From: Plasmodium coatneyi
Lineage: Eukaryota; Apicomplexa; Aconoidasida; Haemosporida; Plasmodiidae
DNA length: 64,000 bases
Assembly: GCF_001680005.1 (NCBI RefSeq)
Contig: NC_033567.1
Span: forward strand, 2,914,001 to 2,978,000
Direction: 5' to 3'
In this document: piece after piece, positions 40,381-54,400 of the stretch
Layout: every line of letters begins with the position of its first letter
Numbering within the stretch: the first letter of the stretch is position 1
The notes under the pieces: model-generated
What the model was told of the DNA's origin: nothing
Seen by the model: the letters and a program-made list of their open reading frames with translations, nothing else
Databases searched by the model: none
Position numbers and translations under genes: made by a program

Positions 40381-43300
40381 TCAATTCTTCTGTCGTCCAT
40401 GCTGTTCCTCAGTTTGTGCACTTTTGGCGTGTTCATATTTTTCTTGCAAAAAAAATTTTTTTTTTTTCAGACAGTTAAGAATATTCTTCTGGTTTACCAT
40501 AATTCCGTTTTGCAGCAGAATCGTGTTGTCCTTCCTAACCGTGAAGCATTGTTTTATGATTCGTTGTACGGAGTGGTTAACCGGGTGGTGGTATCATTTG
40601 GGCTCCGTCCCCTCCGTGCGTCACTTGGGTTTTTTCTCTTGCGTGTTGTTTTTCCCGTGTCACTGGCACGGTTGGTGCAGCTTCCCCAGTTGTCTGCCAG
40701 TAGGGGCGTGATATGTTTTTGGATCTCTGCTGACGGGGGTAATTTAATGTAGTCCCCCCTGGTTGACTCGAGGGGCTTGTTTTTTGCTATGACCACAGGG
40801 GCTATCCCGCTGATCATTCCAGAGGTCATCCCATTGCTTAGCTTCTTCCTCTTCCCCCGTGCAGGTGAACAACATTGTTGCCTTCTCCATTTGGCAGTTT
40901 TGCGTTGTCCCTGTGGTAAACTGTCCTTTATGGAGTTGTTTGACGTGGTGACGTTGCCCACCTCGTGGAGGACTCGATCGGTTTTCATTTGTTCTACCCC
41001 CCGATGATCATACTGGTGGTGAACTCTCCGTTGTGCATTGGGTACGTTACCTTCATGTGCATTGGGTCGGTTACCTTCATGTGCATTGGGTCGGTTACCT
41101 TCATGTGCATTGGGTACGTTACCTTCATGTGAATTGGGTTCGTTCCCCTTGTGTGCATTGCTCCTTGCCGTCTTCCTTCTCCTCTGTTGATTTATCGGGA
41201 TTAGCAACAAGCAGTGGTCACTCAGCAAACTGTATTTTCCCCTGGGGAGACAGGTACCTTTATTTTTTTTAAGGTGAAGCAGTATTGCATTGCTGATGTG
41301 AACAAAGTTGGAGAGTAATTCCTCTACGGAGTCCACCTTCAAGTCGTTTCTTATATCGAACGTCTGGATTGGTTCCCCCTCCTCCGTTGCGGAGCTGACC
41401 TCCTCTTCCTCTTCCTCACTTTTGCTTGTTTCCTTTTTTTCATCGAAGCGCCCCTTTTGGAGGCTCCGTTTCCCATACGCCCTGTTCATCCTGCACGACT
41501 CACAGTTTTCATTGAACAACAAATTGGGCAGGGCGTCCTCCATGTGGTCATTACCTGTGGTCATGTTTTCCTTTTTTCCTTCTCCACTTGTAATGCCTCT
41601 ACTTGGTAAAGGGAGCCAGTTAGTTGGCCCTTCTGTTGTGTCCTTTGGGGGGGCACTCCCTTGTGCGTCTGCCCCCTCAGCGGGGGAAGCATATCCAACT
41701 TGAGGGTAGATACATTGGCTTGTCTGCATTTCTGAACCGTTCCAGTTGATCCATTTAGCAGTATCCATGGGGAGCCTTCTCCCATCCGGTATATCTCTTC
41801 CCGAACATAGATGCACCACCTTCTTCGGACCTTCTTTCGGGGGGACTCCATCGCAGCTTTGTAGCCTTTCCCTACTCCAGTTATATTTCCCCCCGTTCTG
41901 TGTGCACTCCTGTCGTTTTCTTTTCCGCCCCGCTGGCACCCGTCCTCCGTTGCTGCTGTTCCCATTATGCGGTCCATTCGTTCCACTTTGCTCTTCGCTC
42001 AACTCCCTTTTCACTCTTGTTCCAACTTTGTCTGTTTCTCCCTCACAGTTGGAGCAATTCGGCATGGAGCACCCCCCATTTAAAATCTCATTGAACGTCC
42101 CGCCGCTCTGTCCATAAATCCTGTGGATCTTTAGAGCCTCCTCGAAGACACCAAATTCATACGATAACTTCCACAACATATGGATGTTAAAAAAGGGAAG
42201 GTTTGAAATACACGCAGGGGGCTTCAATTTGTGTGTCAAGATATTTTTGCAAGTGGAGGTTTTCTCTCTGTATACTCTCCGGATCAGCTCCAGCATGCAC
42301 CTCCTTCCTTTGGCTCCCAACTGCATGCAAAAACCTGGGTAATACTTTAGTCCTTCCACTTCTCCTTTACCTGCTATATTTTTTCCGTGCGCTATGGTGG
42401 GGTCACCGTCGTGGGAAGTGTCAACCCTTTGTTGCGTTTCCCTGTTGGGAAAAACGCCTTCTCCGTTTGGCGTGACCAGTCCATTTTTTGCAGCCTGTCC
42501 AGTTAGTTCTTCCCGTTTTGGTTGTTCCGTTTGCTTGTTACCCTCAGTTGGGTGTGCTTCCTCTCCAGTGTGCAGTCCCTGCGGGGGAAGGAAAAGCATC
42601 TCTCTCTGTCCCTGTGTAGGGTGCACGTGGACGTAGGTGTAGGTACGTAAGCAGGTAAGAAGGTACGCATGTAAGCAACCCTGTTGTATCGTCACTTCTG
42701 CAGTCCCACCTGGTTCGTGCGTGCCCTCCGCTGGAGGGAAATTCGCATGATGATGTCCAGGAGGTTCTTGGCGTGCCGGAAGGTTTCTTCGCTGCACCGT
42801 TGGTAGTGGGCATTGCCCGCAACGTAATTCTTACTCTCGTCGATAATGTAATTTAGAGCCGGTATCGGTACATTCAAATTGAGGAAGAGGTTCTTGTTCA
42901 GTTTTGGTGCGTCCCCTTTGCCATCGTAGTAACGCTGCAGGGAGGGAGTGGAATGGAAAAGCAATAAATGAAGTGAGACGTATCAAATGGAGTCACTTAT
43001 AGTGTGCAAACAAGCAATACGGAAAAACGTACTGAGGTGAAGTGCCTTTGGAGACTTACGCTGAGGCTTCTGGTACTTTCCTCCAGACCATTTCCGGGAA
43101 GGTTGAGTTTTAAAATCCCATCCACCATTTTGGAGTAGAGGTTGTGGATCGAGTGGACAATTCTGGAGAGATGGATGAAGAAGCACACCCACGTGCACGC
43201 AGAAATGTACCTGCGTAAACACGCTTGGGAAAAAAAAAAAACTGGACAAGGCAGGGCTCCGTTAGGGGGCGAGAAACAGCTGAGACATGCACGTAAAACG

Positions 43301-43421
43301 GTTAAAGGGGAGTCCAAACAGTGACGACCCTTCGACTTGTTACTGATTCGTTGGGTGCATATATGGGAAGACGCCACCTGTTAGAGTGCACAGGTAGAGG
43401 TACTTCCCTATGTTGGTGCAT
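40381..43421 (-). CDS. Large protein with a MED10-like N-terminal region (Mediator candidate)
   Basis: Exons right to left: 43378-43421, 43060-43162, 42710-42934 and 42578 down to 40554. All junctions are in phase. The first 125 residues contain IVHSIHNLYSKMVDGILKLN and LNVPIPALNYIIDESKNY, which follow the MED10/Nut2 pattern (VP..V..YID.GKNP) in order and spacing. MED10 is a middle-module subunit of the Mediator complex that couples transcription factors to RNA polymerase II. The remaining 650 residues are not typical of MED10: low-complexity inserts surround compact blocks such as LELIRRVYREKTSTCKNIL and RGDYIKLPPSAEIQKHI. The main frame stops at 40554. A protein-like continuation (VQRIIKQCFTVRKDNTIL) lies in another frame and runs to 40381; a third possibility extends to 40173. 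Confidence 0.55.
41033..41160 (-). repeat. 24-bp coding tandem repeat, about five copies
   Basis: Units of GTGCATTGGGTCGGTTACCT plus TCAT, coding on the minus strand for NAHEGNRP/NAHEGNVP. Almost identical copies, so likely recent or variable in number. Confidence 0.9.
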
Positions 43422-46400
43422 TCTCTTCAACCTCGCCGGATCAGTGGACTTGTTTTTCTGTTTTATTTTTCTGCTTTATTTATTTTTTTTTTCTGTGGAG
43501 CGATGATCCGACGGATTACACGAGTGGGCGACCTGCTCAATTCGCTGGCGTGGGCCAAAGGGAACGTGTAGCAGCTGCTGGGGGTGAGCACGAATGGAAA
43601 GCGGCAAATGGGGGGGAGAGGCAAACGGAGGGCGGAAAACGAACGAGCACAAACACGTTCGGGGTGTCTACTTGGGCGAGGCGATTAACGAATGTGCACG
43701 ACGGAAGACGGGGGGAGGGCGAATCAAATTACGAAAAATGGAATTGTAATTAGCAGTGGGGAGGAAGCAGGAAGAGGTCATGGAAGAGGTACATTGAAGT
43801 GGCACGAAAACTGCGCGTTGGACAGTGCAGGTGTTTTCATGACTCGGGGATCAGAGTGGAAGAGACAACTACACAGAGGAACCCTTGTCTGGGGAACCTT
43901 CGTAAAAGGACAACCCAAGGGGGGGGAAGTAGAAGATGTTAAAAGGTGGAAGAGTAAAAAAAAAAAAAAAAAAAAATTAAATGAAAAGGGTGCATGTAGC
44001 GGTGTCACTGGCAGAGGCAAACGTTATGTGCGTGGTGTGGATTGTAACTATGTCAGGGCGAATGACTCAGTTGGGTGGGAGAGATTGGAGCAGCATCAGC
44101 ACGAGAGACGGTTATGGGGTCACGTGGCTATGTGGTTGCACGGCTCCGTGGTGAGATGATACACTATGGAAGGCAAGCTGCACCTCAAATGGAGGACAAA
44201 CTCTGTCACGCGGAATGCGGTTCGGCTGAGCTAACTTGACGGATGCTGGGGAAAAAAATGGAAACCTTCGGAAGACGTCGCTGTAGAATCGAGCAAAGGG
44301 TGGGTAGATTAAGGCGGGGGCCCAAGGGGAAAAAAGAAAATTATGTGGTGCGAAAAAGGAAAAAAAAAACTACAAGGTGAGAGACTCGGGATTAATTAGC
44401 AGCGCGCGCACAAATGAAATGGGTAAAGTAAAAACAAACAAACGAACAGACGAACAAACGAACGAATGAACAAACGAACAAACAAACAATAGAGGGAGCA
44501 CAAACACATAAGACAAACAGGTGCACACATTGGCGTGTCTGCCAAGCGCCCTCATTCACAAAGGAAAGGTGGCACGACCCACAAGGTAGTGGTCACGTTG
44601 GTAAGTACACACATGGTGGGCGCAAAGTGGATGGATCACTGATGCATCACTGATGGATGCTTTAAAAAACGTATGAACATGTGCAGGTAATTTTAAGCAT
44701 TCGCCTTAACACAAATGAGAATGCGTTCATGTGAAGGGGACATACTTAGGGGTTGTTACGACGTTCGAAGGAATACTTTATTTTAACTCTATTAAGCGGT
44801 GGGGAAAAGAAAAAAATAAAATAATAAAATAATTAAAGGACAAATGTTTGTGGGTGCAACAAGAGACAGGAGTGTTTTTCCTTCACGCCTGAGGGTTAAT
44901 GTTTTGCATCTCTGAGCTCGCTTCCCCTAGTGCAGCTGCACAGGTTAACTCGCTCCTACGTTTGATGTCTGCTCTACCGGTTCGACTTAGGGGGGTTGCT
45001 TTAGCTGCTTCTTTGGATGCCCCTCTCCCCTTTTCACTTTTTCGCAAAGGTGAAATGGCACAGCTTGCTTTCTCTTTCGTTGCGATTCAGCAGAGCAGAT
45101 TTGGACAGAGCGACCGCCACGAGCAGGACACACTCTACGTTGGGGGTTGGAATGTACGAAATGAAAGAAGGGGGACCACTGAAGGTGAAGGTGCATGTCC
45201 ACCCCCCCCGAGGTCGAACCTCACGTCACAGTCACAGCTGCAAGTTCGGAGGTTCTTTTTCTTCCCAGTGAGGGGCAATTACGCATCATGTAGCAACAAC
45301 GTCGTAGTAGGGGTATTCCCTGTAGTTTGGGGAAGGATTTGTTAACCTTTTCCCCTTTTCTCCTTTTCACGTTGCTGCTCCCTCACAATAATCCGCAACC
45401 ATAGGGAGATGTGTGAGTGGCACACCCAAATGGGGTTAACGCGAGGGAGGAGGATACTCAAAGGGGGACGTTTTCGAACGAGCAAGCGAACTCCACCGAA
45501 GGAACTCGAACAGGAACATCGTCCTGGTAGAGATGCTCACACAGGTTGGTCCACACATCTACAAGGACGATTTAAAGGAGTGTACTCTCAGGGAAATGTT
45601 GAAAAAAAGAAAAAAAAAAATCACTTGTAGGTCTCCTAAAAGGTGTTGATTCATTCACAAGAACTTTGCTTTTTTTAAAAAAAAAAAAAAAAAGTAAAAT
45701 GACACATGAGGAATCACAAACTTGTGATGACCTGATGTGTAACAGTGTGTTTTAAAAAAAAAAAAAAAAAAATTGGTACACCTGAGAAAAACTTTACAAA
45801 TAGTAACACAACTCAGAAAGAACACTTAATAACCGGTCGATGAGGCAACAGAACAGAGACTAAGGCTCTCGACCTGCATTGGAGAAGAGGCCACGAAGAA
45901 ACGCATGCCAATCCATGCACGTGTCCTCCTCAAAATACGAGTGCGCGTAATACAGTGTGGTGATGTGCCTCTCACAGCAGTTGCATTCGATTCTTGAATT
46001 TCTCACGAAGGCGCATTCTGGAGCGTGCATGGGGGTATGCACACCTAAATGGAAACTGCTGGCGTGGGCACAGATGCAGGAGGGAGTTGCACAAATTGCA
46101 ACGCTGATTCGCTCATGCATGCTCATGCGCTTTTTAAAAGGACATCGCGTCACGGCAGAATGGGCCGAAAGGATGCACTGCTGCGGCACCTCCCTATACA
46201 CACACACCCTTCGTCGTATGCATAATAATTAAGTGCAACGTTTGGAAGATGTATGTTCCAACGTCGAAGTTTTCGGGGGGTGGTGTTACACATGGGTTCT
46301 CTTCCGCAGAGGTCACCGAGGGGATGACGCTCTTCAGCGTTTTTCGTGTCACATCGGGTAGTGCTCTGTTGTGCATGTTATCACTGCAATCAGGCGTTGC

Positions 46401-47908
46401 TCCTTTTTTTTTTAACCAACGCAACGTGATTCGCGTAGGCAGCACGACCAGTCGAACCCGTTCGATGCGCTTACTAAGTGAGTGTACGCGTGGGGGAAAT
46501 CGAGCCTCTAGAAAAGGAAAGAAAAAGAATAATCGGAGGAGGAACAAGAAAATTTGTTCTTTTTTATATCCAGTGTATGAACGCTCCCCCTTCGCATTCA
46601 CCTGTGGGGTTACACCATTCACGTCCTCCACGTGACGTCCATGGTAGATGCAAAATCATCGCCACTGCCATCAGGTGGTAACACCAGGGGATGTGCAGAA
46701 CAAAGTGCAGCCCATTTTCGTTCTTTCCCTCGATTGAACATTTGTCACGATGATCGGAAAAATAAAAAAAAAAATTCTTTTTGCATCTTTCACGTTTCTC
46801 ATCTTTTTTCTTTTTCTTCCTTTTAACGGTTGCACAAGTAAAGGGGCAGAGCGGGAAAATTTTCACCCCCGCGCGACGATTAGGAGTTCCCCAGGAAGAA
46901 GATGACCACCTCGTTTTTGTGCGTTTACTCTCCCCCCACTGTCTAATGATGCTACTCCTTCGCATGTGTGCAGAGTTGCATATTAAAAAAAAAAAAAAAA
47001 AAAGATCAATGTAAAGGCAAGCCCCACCTTTTGCCAGCATTGTAACAACTCACGTCCGCGAAAAGGACAAACAGCCATTCATGCAAACGCACATTCTTAC
47101 GTTGGTGAGAGCATACACCCAAGGGTGTGTGTATTTCCCATTTTCCCTTTTTTCTCACAAGAGAAAAAAAAAAAAAAAGGACTCGAAATTTTCTATGCAT
47201 AACATTAAACGGATAGGTTAAGTTTTTTTTTCTGGCACGGGGTGGTGGTCGTCGCTCCGGCAGTATGCACACAGATGGTTTGCTGACCCAGTTGGGTGTT
47301 GTAAGGAACGAAGCAGATTTCTTCTTTTTGCCTGAACGGGTCTGGGGAAAGTTGGGGGGATACATACACCTCTGTGCTTCTTCCCCTGGGGGATGTCCAC
47401 CAAAAGAAGGGTAGCAAGCCAGATGGTAAAAAGGGTAGCGAACAACCTGGAGCAGTCCTCCGTGTGGCTCACCCCCCAAACGCAATGATCACTCGACACC
47501 TTGGAACATAAAAAAAAAAAAAAAAAATGATAAATGAGTAACCCCACGCGGGAAAGTGAACGGAAAAACAAGGAACACGCGATGAGATTAAAAAGTAATT
47601 ATCATCCCCCTTGTCCACGTTAGGAAAAGCCCGTTTCTCCACCCCGCGCGAGAAAAAAAAAAAAAAAAAATCCTCCTGGAAAATAAAAAAACATGGTACA
47701 CCCTTTCAAATCAGCTGTTCACACCGCTCAACTTTAAATTTCCTCTCCCCCTTGGATTTCGCAAAAGCATCATCGTTACACACCTTTTGGGTATCGCTTT
47801 ATTCGTAAGAAGCCGAACTCGCTTGGTGATTAAGCTGCAAAACGTTTGCGCTCGTTGCACACCTAGAGGTTTTTATTTGTCTGTATAATCGACATTTTGC
47901 AAATCGCG

Positions 47909-47941
<33 letters not shown>

Positions 47942-48314
47942 ATATATACATAAATACATGCATATATACATGCATGCGTGCGTGCATACTTACATACACC
48001 CTTGAGTGCATCCCTGCTCGTTTGCACGGCGCAATTGACGCAACGAGATTGTGGCTGGGGGAAGTAAGACTAGTGGCATTTTGCTTGCTTTGACTACACT
48101 CTGACGTTGAGGAGAGAATAAGACAGTCGAATGGGACTCTTCCTCCAGATGCTATTCTACCCCTTTGAGCAAGACAATAGGCTTTGCACTCAAGGGGAAC
48201 GCAAAAAAGGACAGGATTGAAAGTCTACTCCTGTGAATATTCCTATGTGTATATTTTATACTTTTTTTTAATTTCCCCACGTGAGTTCTAACAAGCGTTT
48301 TTATTTATCACTAT

Positions 48315-48357
<43 letters not shown>

Positions 48358-48423
48358 TTGGCTAGCCACCGGCGCGTTCCTCCTCTACGCTAGGCAAAAA
48401 AAAATGTAGCATGCGAAACTCCA
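43422..48423. other. Five-kilobase divergent intergenic region
   Basis: This should contain the promoters of the MED10-like gene (-) and the coiled-coil gene (+). Contents: A/T runs (A21 near 43956, A27 at 47909, T40 at 48317), a repeated AACAAACGAACG-type stretch at 44431-44490, and TATA/TGCA-alternating DNA near 47940-47995. Open frames of up to about 150 codons (for example 44899-45345 and 46249-46635 on the + strand) have no start context, repeats or motifs that mark them as genes. No tRNA or snRNA was recognised. Confidence 0.5.
48317..48356 (+). repeat. Poly(T) tract, 40 bases
   Basis: The longest homopolymer in the window, 67 bases upstream of the ATG at 48424. Likely a nucleosome-poor core-promoter or 5' UTR element. 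Confidence 0.9.
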
Positions 48424-51400
48424 ATGCAGGACAACATGGATGAGGCGAAGCAGCCGTCCGAGCTATGCAGTGGTGGACAAATGGGTGAACAAAGTGGTGT
48501 ACCGAGCAATGATCGAAGGGGAGGCTTCAACTTCGACTTCTCCTACGAGAGCATCCTGAACAACGATATTGTGAGGCCCCAGGAGATCGACTGTGGGATG
48601 TCCTGTGCAAGCTCCTTCTTTGAGGGCAGTGATCGGGTCGCCCTTGGGGGGGACTACGCTACGGAATCTTCAGGTGACCCAGCAGTACAACAAAAATGCG
48701 AAAATTCTGCTCCCCCGAGGAGCACCCGCAGTACCAGCGCCCTGGATTTTTCATTCCAGAGGGACCCTGATGAGGGGGGTTCTCTGTGGGGAGGGCAGAA
48801 ACGGGGTGCAAGCAACCACACAGGTGGTGATAACATACGTGGTGATAACATACATGGTGACAATACACGTTATGACGACGCAGTGTCTGCTAACGTGGGA
48901 GAGGTTCACGGGGAGGAGAGGAGTGAACCCCAATGCGTAGACCACCTGATCGGATACGAAGACCTCCTAACCAGTGAAGCGCCCAAAGGGGAGGGACACC
49001 TCCTCGTTGGTACAAATAACGCACAAAATTGTGATGCGTTTAAGGAGAAGAAAGAGGAAAACACACGTAATGAGTTAGCACCTGATGAGGAACGTTCCCA
49101 AGTGGGTGCATCCACCACCAATTCGGGAGGAACGTGCATAATAACTCCCTCCATAACGACCACAGAGAAGCAGGGAAAGTCGTACAAGTCAAGTCCATCT
49201 ATTAGTTCCACCAGAGCTAGCGATGTCAGTGAGGCAAACGAAATATACCGATCCCTCCAGACAGAAATTGCAGCGTATAAGCTGGAGGTGTTTCGCTTAA
49301 AGTCGGAGGTACAAGTGAAGAACAGCTACCTGCAGAATGAGAGGAAGAAGAATGAGGAGTATGGGAAGATATTGGAGAGGTTTCTACTAGAACCAAGTAG
49401 CTCTTCTAAACGAGGTGATGAGTGCATGGGATCACTGAACCTACTCGAAGTGGAGAATAAAAAATTGAGACAAGAATTAGCCCTCAAGAGCAGCGAAACT
49501 ATTGAACTGAACAACTTAGTGAATAACCTAAAAAGTGAGAAAGTCATCTTTATGCATTCTTTACAAAACGAGTTGGAAGTCTGTATGAGCAAAGAAGCAG
49601 AATCATCCCTCATGTTGCATGCACAGACGAAACGACTAACCAACGCGAATAATTACATAACTAAACAGAACAAACAAATAGCCCAACTGAAGGAAGAGTT
49701 AAACAAACTGGAGGAGACTTACGTCTTGCACGTTCACAAAATGGAGCACCAGATCAACCAACTGGTGGAAGAAAGAAACGAATTCATTTCTACAGCCAAA
49801 CGGTTAGAAGTAATAAACCTAGAGAATAAAAAAAAGGATGAGGAGCTATCCAAGTATAAGCAGAAGTGTAAGGAGTTAACTGAAGAGCTGAATGACTTCC
49901 TTAGGATCGTTTCAACAGAGAGAGAAAACAAGGGTGGCAACTTTGGTGGGTTCTACCAAGATGGGAATAGCATTTCATCGTTTACGTCCCTGAAGGAAGG
50001 ATTCCTCGAGGGAGGAAGTCACCTCAAGGAGGAAAACTCCATTTTGGCGAGGAAAATAAAACAACTCATGGAACAGAACGACGCCCTCCAGATGGAAGTA
50101 ACCCAACGGGTGAACGACCTGAAAGAAGTAACGAACCAATTGGAAAGCCACAAGCAAACCATAAAGGTGAAAAGTGAGAATCATGCTTTGCTTCTCGAGA
50201 GGTACAACAATTTAGAGAAGGACTTCGAGAATGTGCACCTGTTGTGCATGCAATTGGAGGAAAGGTTCCGCATCGAACAGAGCAACCATACACACGCAAA
50301 TGGTAACATCATTAGTAATGCCAGTGGAAACGGTGACCACCTGCTAGGCAAGAGCAACTTCTCTCTGAGCGAATTGGAACTGAACCACAGTCAGCAGAGC
50401 GAGATCAACATCCAGCACTACAAAATATTTTGCTCTGAGTTGCAACTAGAAAATGAGTCACTCAAGCAGACAGTGCAGAGACTCAAAAGTAAGAATCGGA
50501 AGCTCACCACGAGTATGGAACTGCTGCTGCGCGATTTGGTTGCAGCGGGGGGCGGACCGCCTACAGAAATGCATGATAAAGTGGAGACAAAAGTTCAGGC
50601 AGTTCCACGTTCTAGCACACCGGAAGGTGCAACTGAGGAGGGAGGCCCGCTCATCACTAACCAAGAGGAGACTCCTCACAGAAGCATAAACCACCTCAGT
50701 GGCAAATCAAACGGAGAGAACCCCCCTCCACGTGGAGGACAAAAAAGCGGATACACCCAAACGGAGAAACACCCTATGGAGGAAACAACAGAACAAGGGA
50801 CGCAAACAATGGAAGGAAGAACCCCCCCGAGTGAAGAAAAAAAGAAGAACGAATACACACAAACGGAAGGACAGGGAGAATCACTCGGAGAAGACCCCCC
50901 CGGTCGTCACCTCATCAGTGAAGGGGTAAACACGGAGGAGAAAATATCGACCAGTAAACAGGTCTACACGCATGAGAACAGGTCATTTGTGAACTCCGGC
51001 ACGAACACCAATCTGGTCGATGTAACCCACGTGGGAATCAACCCAAACGTCATCGACGTAACCGATGTAGGGGTCAACCCGAACAGAATCGATAGCGTAG
51101 ACCAGGGAACCACCCCAGAAGAAGAAACGAAGAGAAGCAAACACAGAGAAGCACAAACGGAAGAAGTAAACTTACTTGTACGATTCACCCAGACGGAAGA
51201 TCCTGGTACTGTAAACCGGGAAGTCCTCACAGACCTGCACGGCATTAACAGCTGCAGCGTCAAAAGGATCATGCTTGCATGCAGTTCCTCGAAAAATAAA
51301 AAGGTCCAAGTGACAACCACTACGATGAATGCGTTTGCACAGACGGTGGAAACTTCCAAACATGGAAATCACTACAACTGTGGTGCTTATCGGGACGTCC

Positions 51401-54400
51401 TCTATGATGGAAAAAGAGATAAAAGCACGACGAGAAGAATAAAGAAGAGGCAACATGTTAAGGTGTGTAGTAACTCCCCCTTTTATTCAGACGAAGAATC
51501 AACAGGAGAAGGAGGAGACGTTTCATACGAATCGTATACCACCTCATCCACCAGTGAGAATGCACGTTTTAGATGCACGGAGAAAAGGGGGGAAAAAAAA
51601 AATTATGTTCCCACCTGTAGAGGTAAACAAAATAATGGAAAATACCCTATACGCAGAAGATTCAAGGGTGATAATCTGTATCTGCATGGGGGAGACCACG
51701 CAAATAACAGAAGGAGAAGGAAGACAAATTACAAATATATGAACCCCTCCAGCAGTTATTCCTTATCCAGGGGGAGAAAGGATGACCTGCAAAGAGGCAC
51801 AGACAGAAGGATCCACAAAAAGAACGAAATAGACGAAGTAGAATCTCTCATAGAAATTTTAAAATATTCCTCAGACAATTATGAGTCTGACATGGATGGT
51901 TATGACGGCTATGACGGCTATGACGATTTGGACTTTTGTAGAAATCCGGAGAGCTACGATCACCTCCCTTCAGACTATTCGAGGATTCGCTCCAAACGGT
52001 TATCGAATCAACAAAAGAGACACTCCCATAGAACCCATAAACAATTGAGGGACGTCTCTGAGGGGGATTACACCGAAGGTGTCTACCCCCACCATGACAA
52101 AACCCCCCCAAGAAGGAGAAACAGAAAAATCAGGAACAGTCTACTATGTAGAGGCTGCCACCCTCAGCGTGTCATCATAAAGGAAAACAAATACATACAA
52201 ACGGGAGAGTACTTCCTGGAGAGTGAATTTAACTACGACCCGAATGTCACCCCCATGGGTTCACCACCACATTGTAACACAAAAAAAAATATAACCACCT
52301 TAAGGAGAAAGATAAAGGAGTATCTAAACGATTACTATGAGACCGTTATAATTTGTGAACATTGCAAGGGGGTCTATGTAGACGTGTCGATTGTGCACCT
52401 TGTTCGTGAGTATATTTCTCAAATTACCTTTTGTCACCGTTGCGGTGGTGGTGCATCTAAATGGTGGGATGCTTCCCTCGGTAAGAGCGACTACTTCAGC
52501 GGTGACTGCAGCAGCAGGGGTGGTGCTAACAGTGCTGCAAAACAAAAGGTCGATCAAAGAGCAGATGACGCCACTAATCTGAACGGGGACCCCCCCACGG
52601 GGACACTGGAATCCTTCCTAATAAAACGCATTCCACTAAAACTGCCTATATGTACCTGCACGTTGGTGAATTTGAAATACAAGAAGGTTCTGATGAGGAA
52701 GGAGGAGTCAGCAGTGGGGGCGAGTTCAACACGGTTAACCAACCAACCAACCAAACGGAAGAAGAAAAAACAATCGGAAAAACACCCCCCCAAGAAGGAA
52801 CTACTGAACAAAGCACTAGACATAATTGGCCACATGAGAGGAGAACTGCACAGAATAAAATGCGTCATCTGTAGTTTTCTCCTTTTAAATGAAAGGAATG
52901 AGTTACATAGGATCATTCTTACTTCTGCAAGACTGACTGAGGTGTTTCCCTTCATCCTTAGGAAGTATGCACCGGGGGGAAGTGAGTGCTGCGATGTGGT
53001 GGCCTCGTCCGAAGGGCTACTTCGCAGTCAGACGAAATTGTCCCACAGTGAAATGGTAACAAGAGGTGCGTCAAACGACCCGGTGCATCTCATTCAAGAG
53101 AACAGCTCAGAACACGCTTCTGTTTACAGAACCCGAACGTATGGGAGTATCCCCCATTGTGCATCTAACAACGGAAGTAGCAACGTGACTGTTGTGAACC
53201 CGTTTAGCGATTCTATCTTCGCCTCTACAACCGATGGGAGAAGATCCTTCGCAGATGCGTCCACTTCACAGTACGCGGGGGGGAATACCGAACAGGAGGA
53301 TGGGACCACCGTTAGAAGCACACTACTACTGGACGCACAAAGAATAGCCAACCATGGGTCGATGGAAAATTCCTCTTATCTCTATTCACCCGAAAAATCA
53401 GTAAACCAAGTGAACCAAGTGAACCACAACGAATTGTGCAGCGAAGTCGCCACGAATAAACCACACGACGTCGTTAACCATTCAGGCAATGTTTCCCACT
53501 TGGACAATTCCGTTCATCACGATGGAAAGGAGAACGTCACCCTATTTGCCATTTTGTCGGTGCTCCGGTTGCACGAGTTGCACGTCTTGCATAATTTAAA
53601 AGGAGTGATGACCTCCAACCGGATTGGTGTTGCAGCGGAAGGGTCGGATAAGCTGGGCAGCAGTTTACCCCCACGTGGGAACCCCGCAGGTAATTTTATC
53701 CCCCCCGGCGGGGTAGACTCCTTTTTCGAGTCCTACCGTGTGCAGCACCTGGGAGAGGGAATCGTCAATGCAGACGAAAGGACATCGCTCACCCTAATCA
53801 TGCGCGACATTGTAAAGAACGTGGAGCAGAAGTGGAAGTCAATTGCGTCCGTGTATCTACATCTGGATGAACCCATAAGTGAGGTTCCAATACAAATGGC
53901 AGATGTGTTGAGGATGATACAGAATTACGAAAAAGTGGATCTTTACATGAAGAGGTTATCGTTAAAACGGGGGGAAGACCAAGTGGACGGGGATATACAA
54001 CTACGAGAAGAGGGCAAATACTGTAATGGAAGACAGTCCTTAAAAGACGACGCATTGATCCTTCGCTTAAAAGCAGAAATAGAACAACTCGCTAAGGAGA
54101 AGGAAGCGATGAACAAGACGCTCAGGGAAGCCGTGGACGAGAATGCCAGATACTCCAAGTTGTGTGCACACCTTCAGGAGGGGAATCCCTTGCAGGGGGG
54201 GGACGCCTCCATGGGCATGAATAAGATAGACTCCTGCATTAGCAGGATTGAAGAGCTGCACGCCGAAATAGAGGTACTGAAGCAACGGGGGGGGAACGAC
54301 CGCATTGTAAATTACTCCTCTGGGGGTAGTGATGTCTGCAGTGAGGGTTGCCCCAACGGGGATGCTCAGGAAGACGATCACGGTGACGATGATGATGATG

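Noticed and set aside
44899..45345. Plus-strand frame of 148 codons
   Set aside because: Ala/Leu/Arg-rich composition unlike neighbouring genes, no motif, no exon signals.
46249..46635. Plus-strand ATG frame of 128 codons
   Set aside because: No motif and overlapped by an equally long antisense frame; treated as chance in a 5-kb intergenic region.
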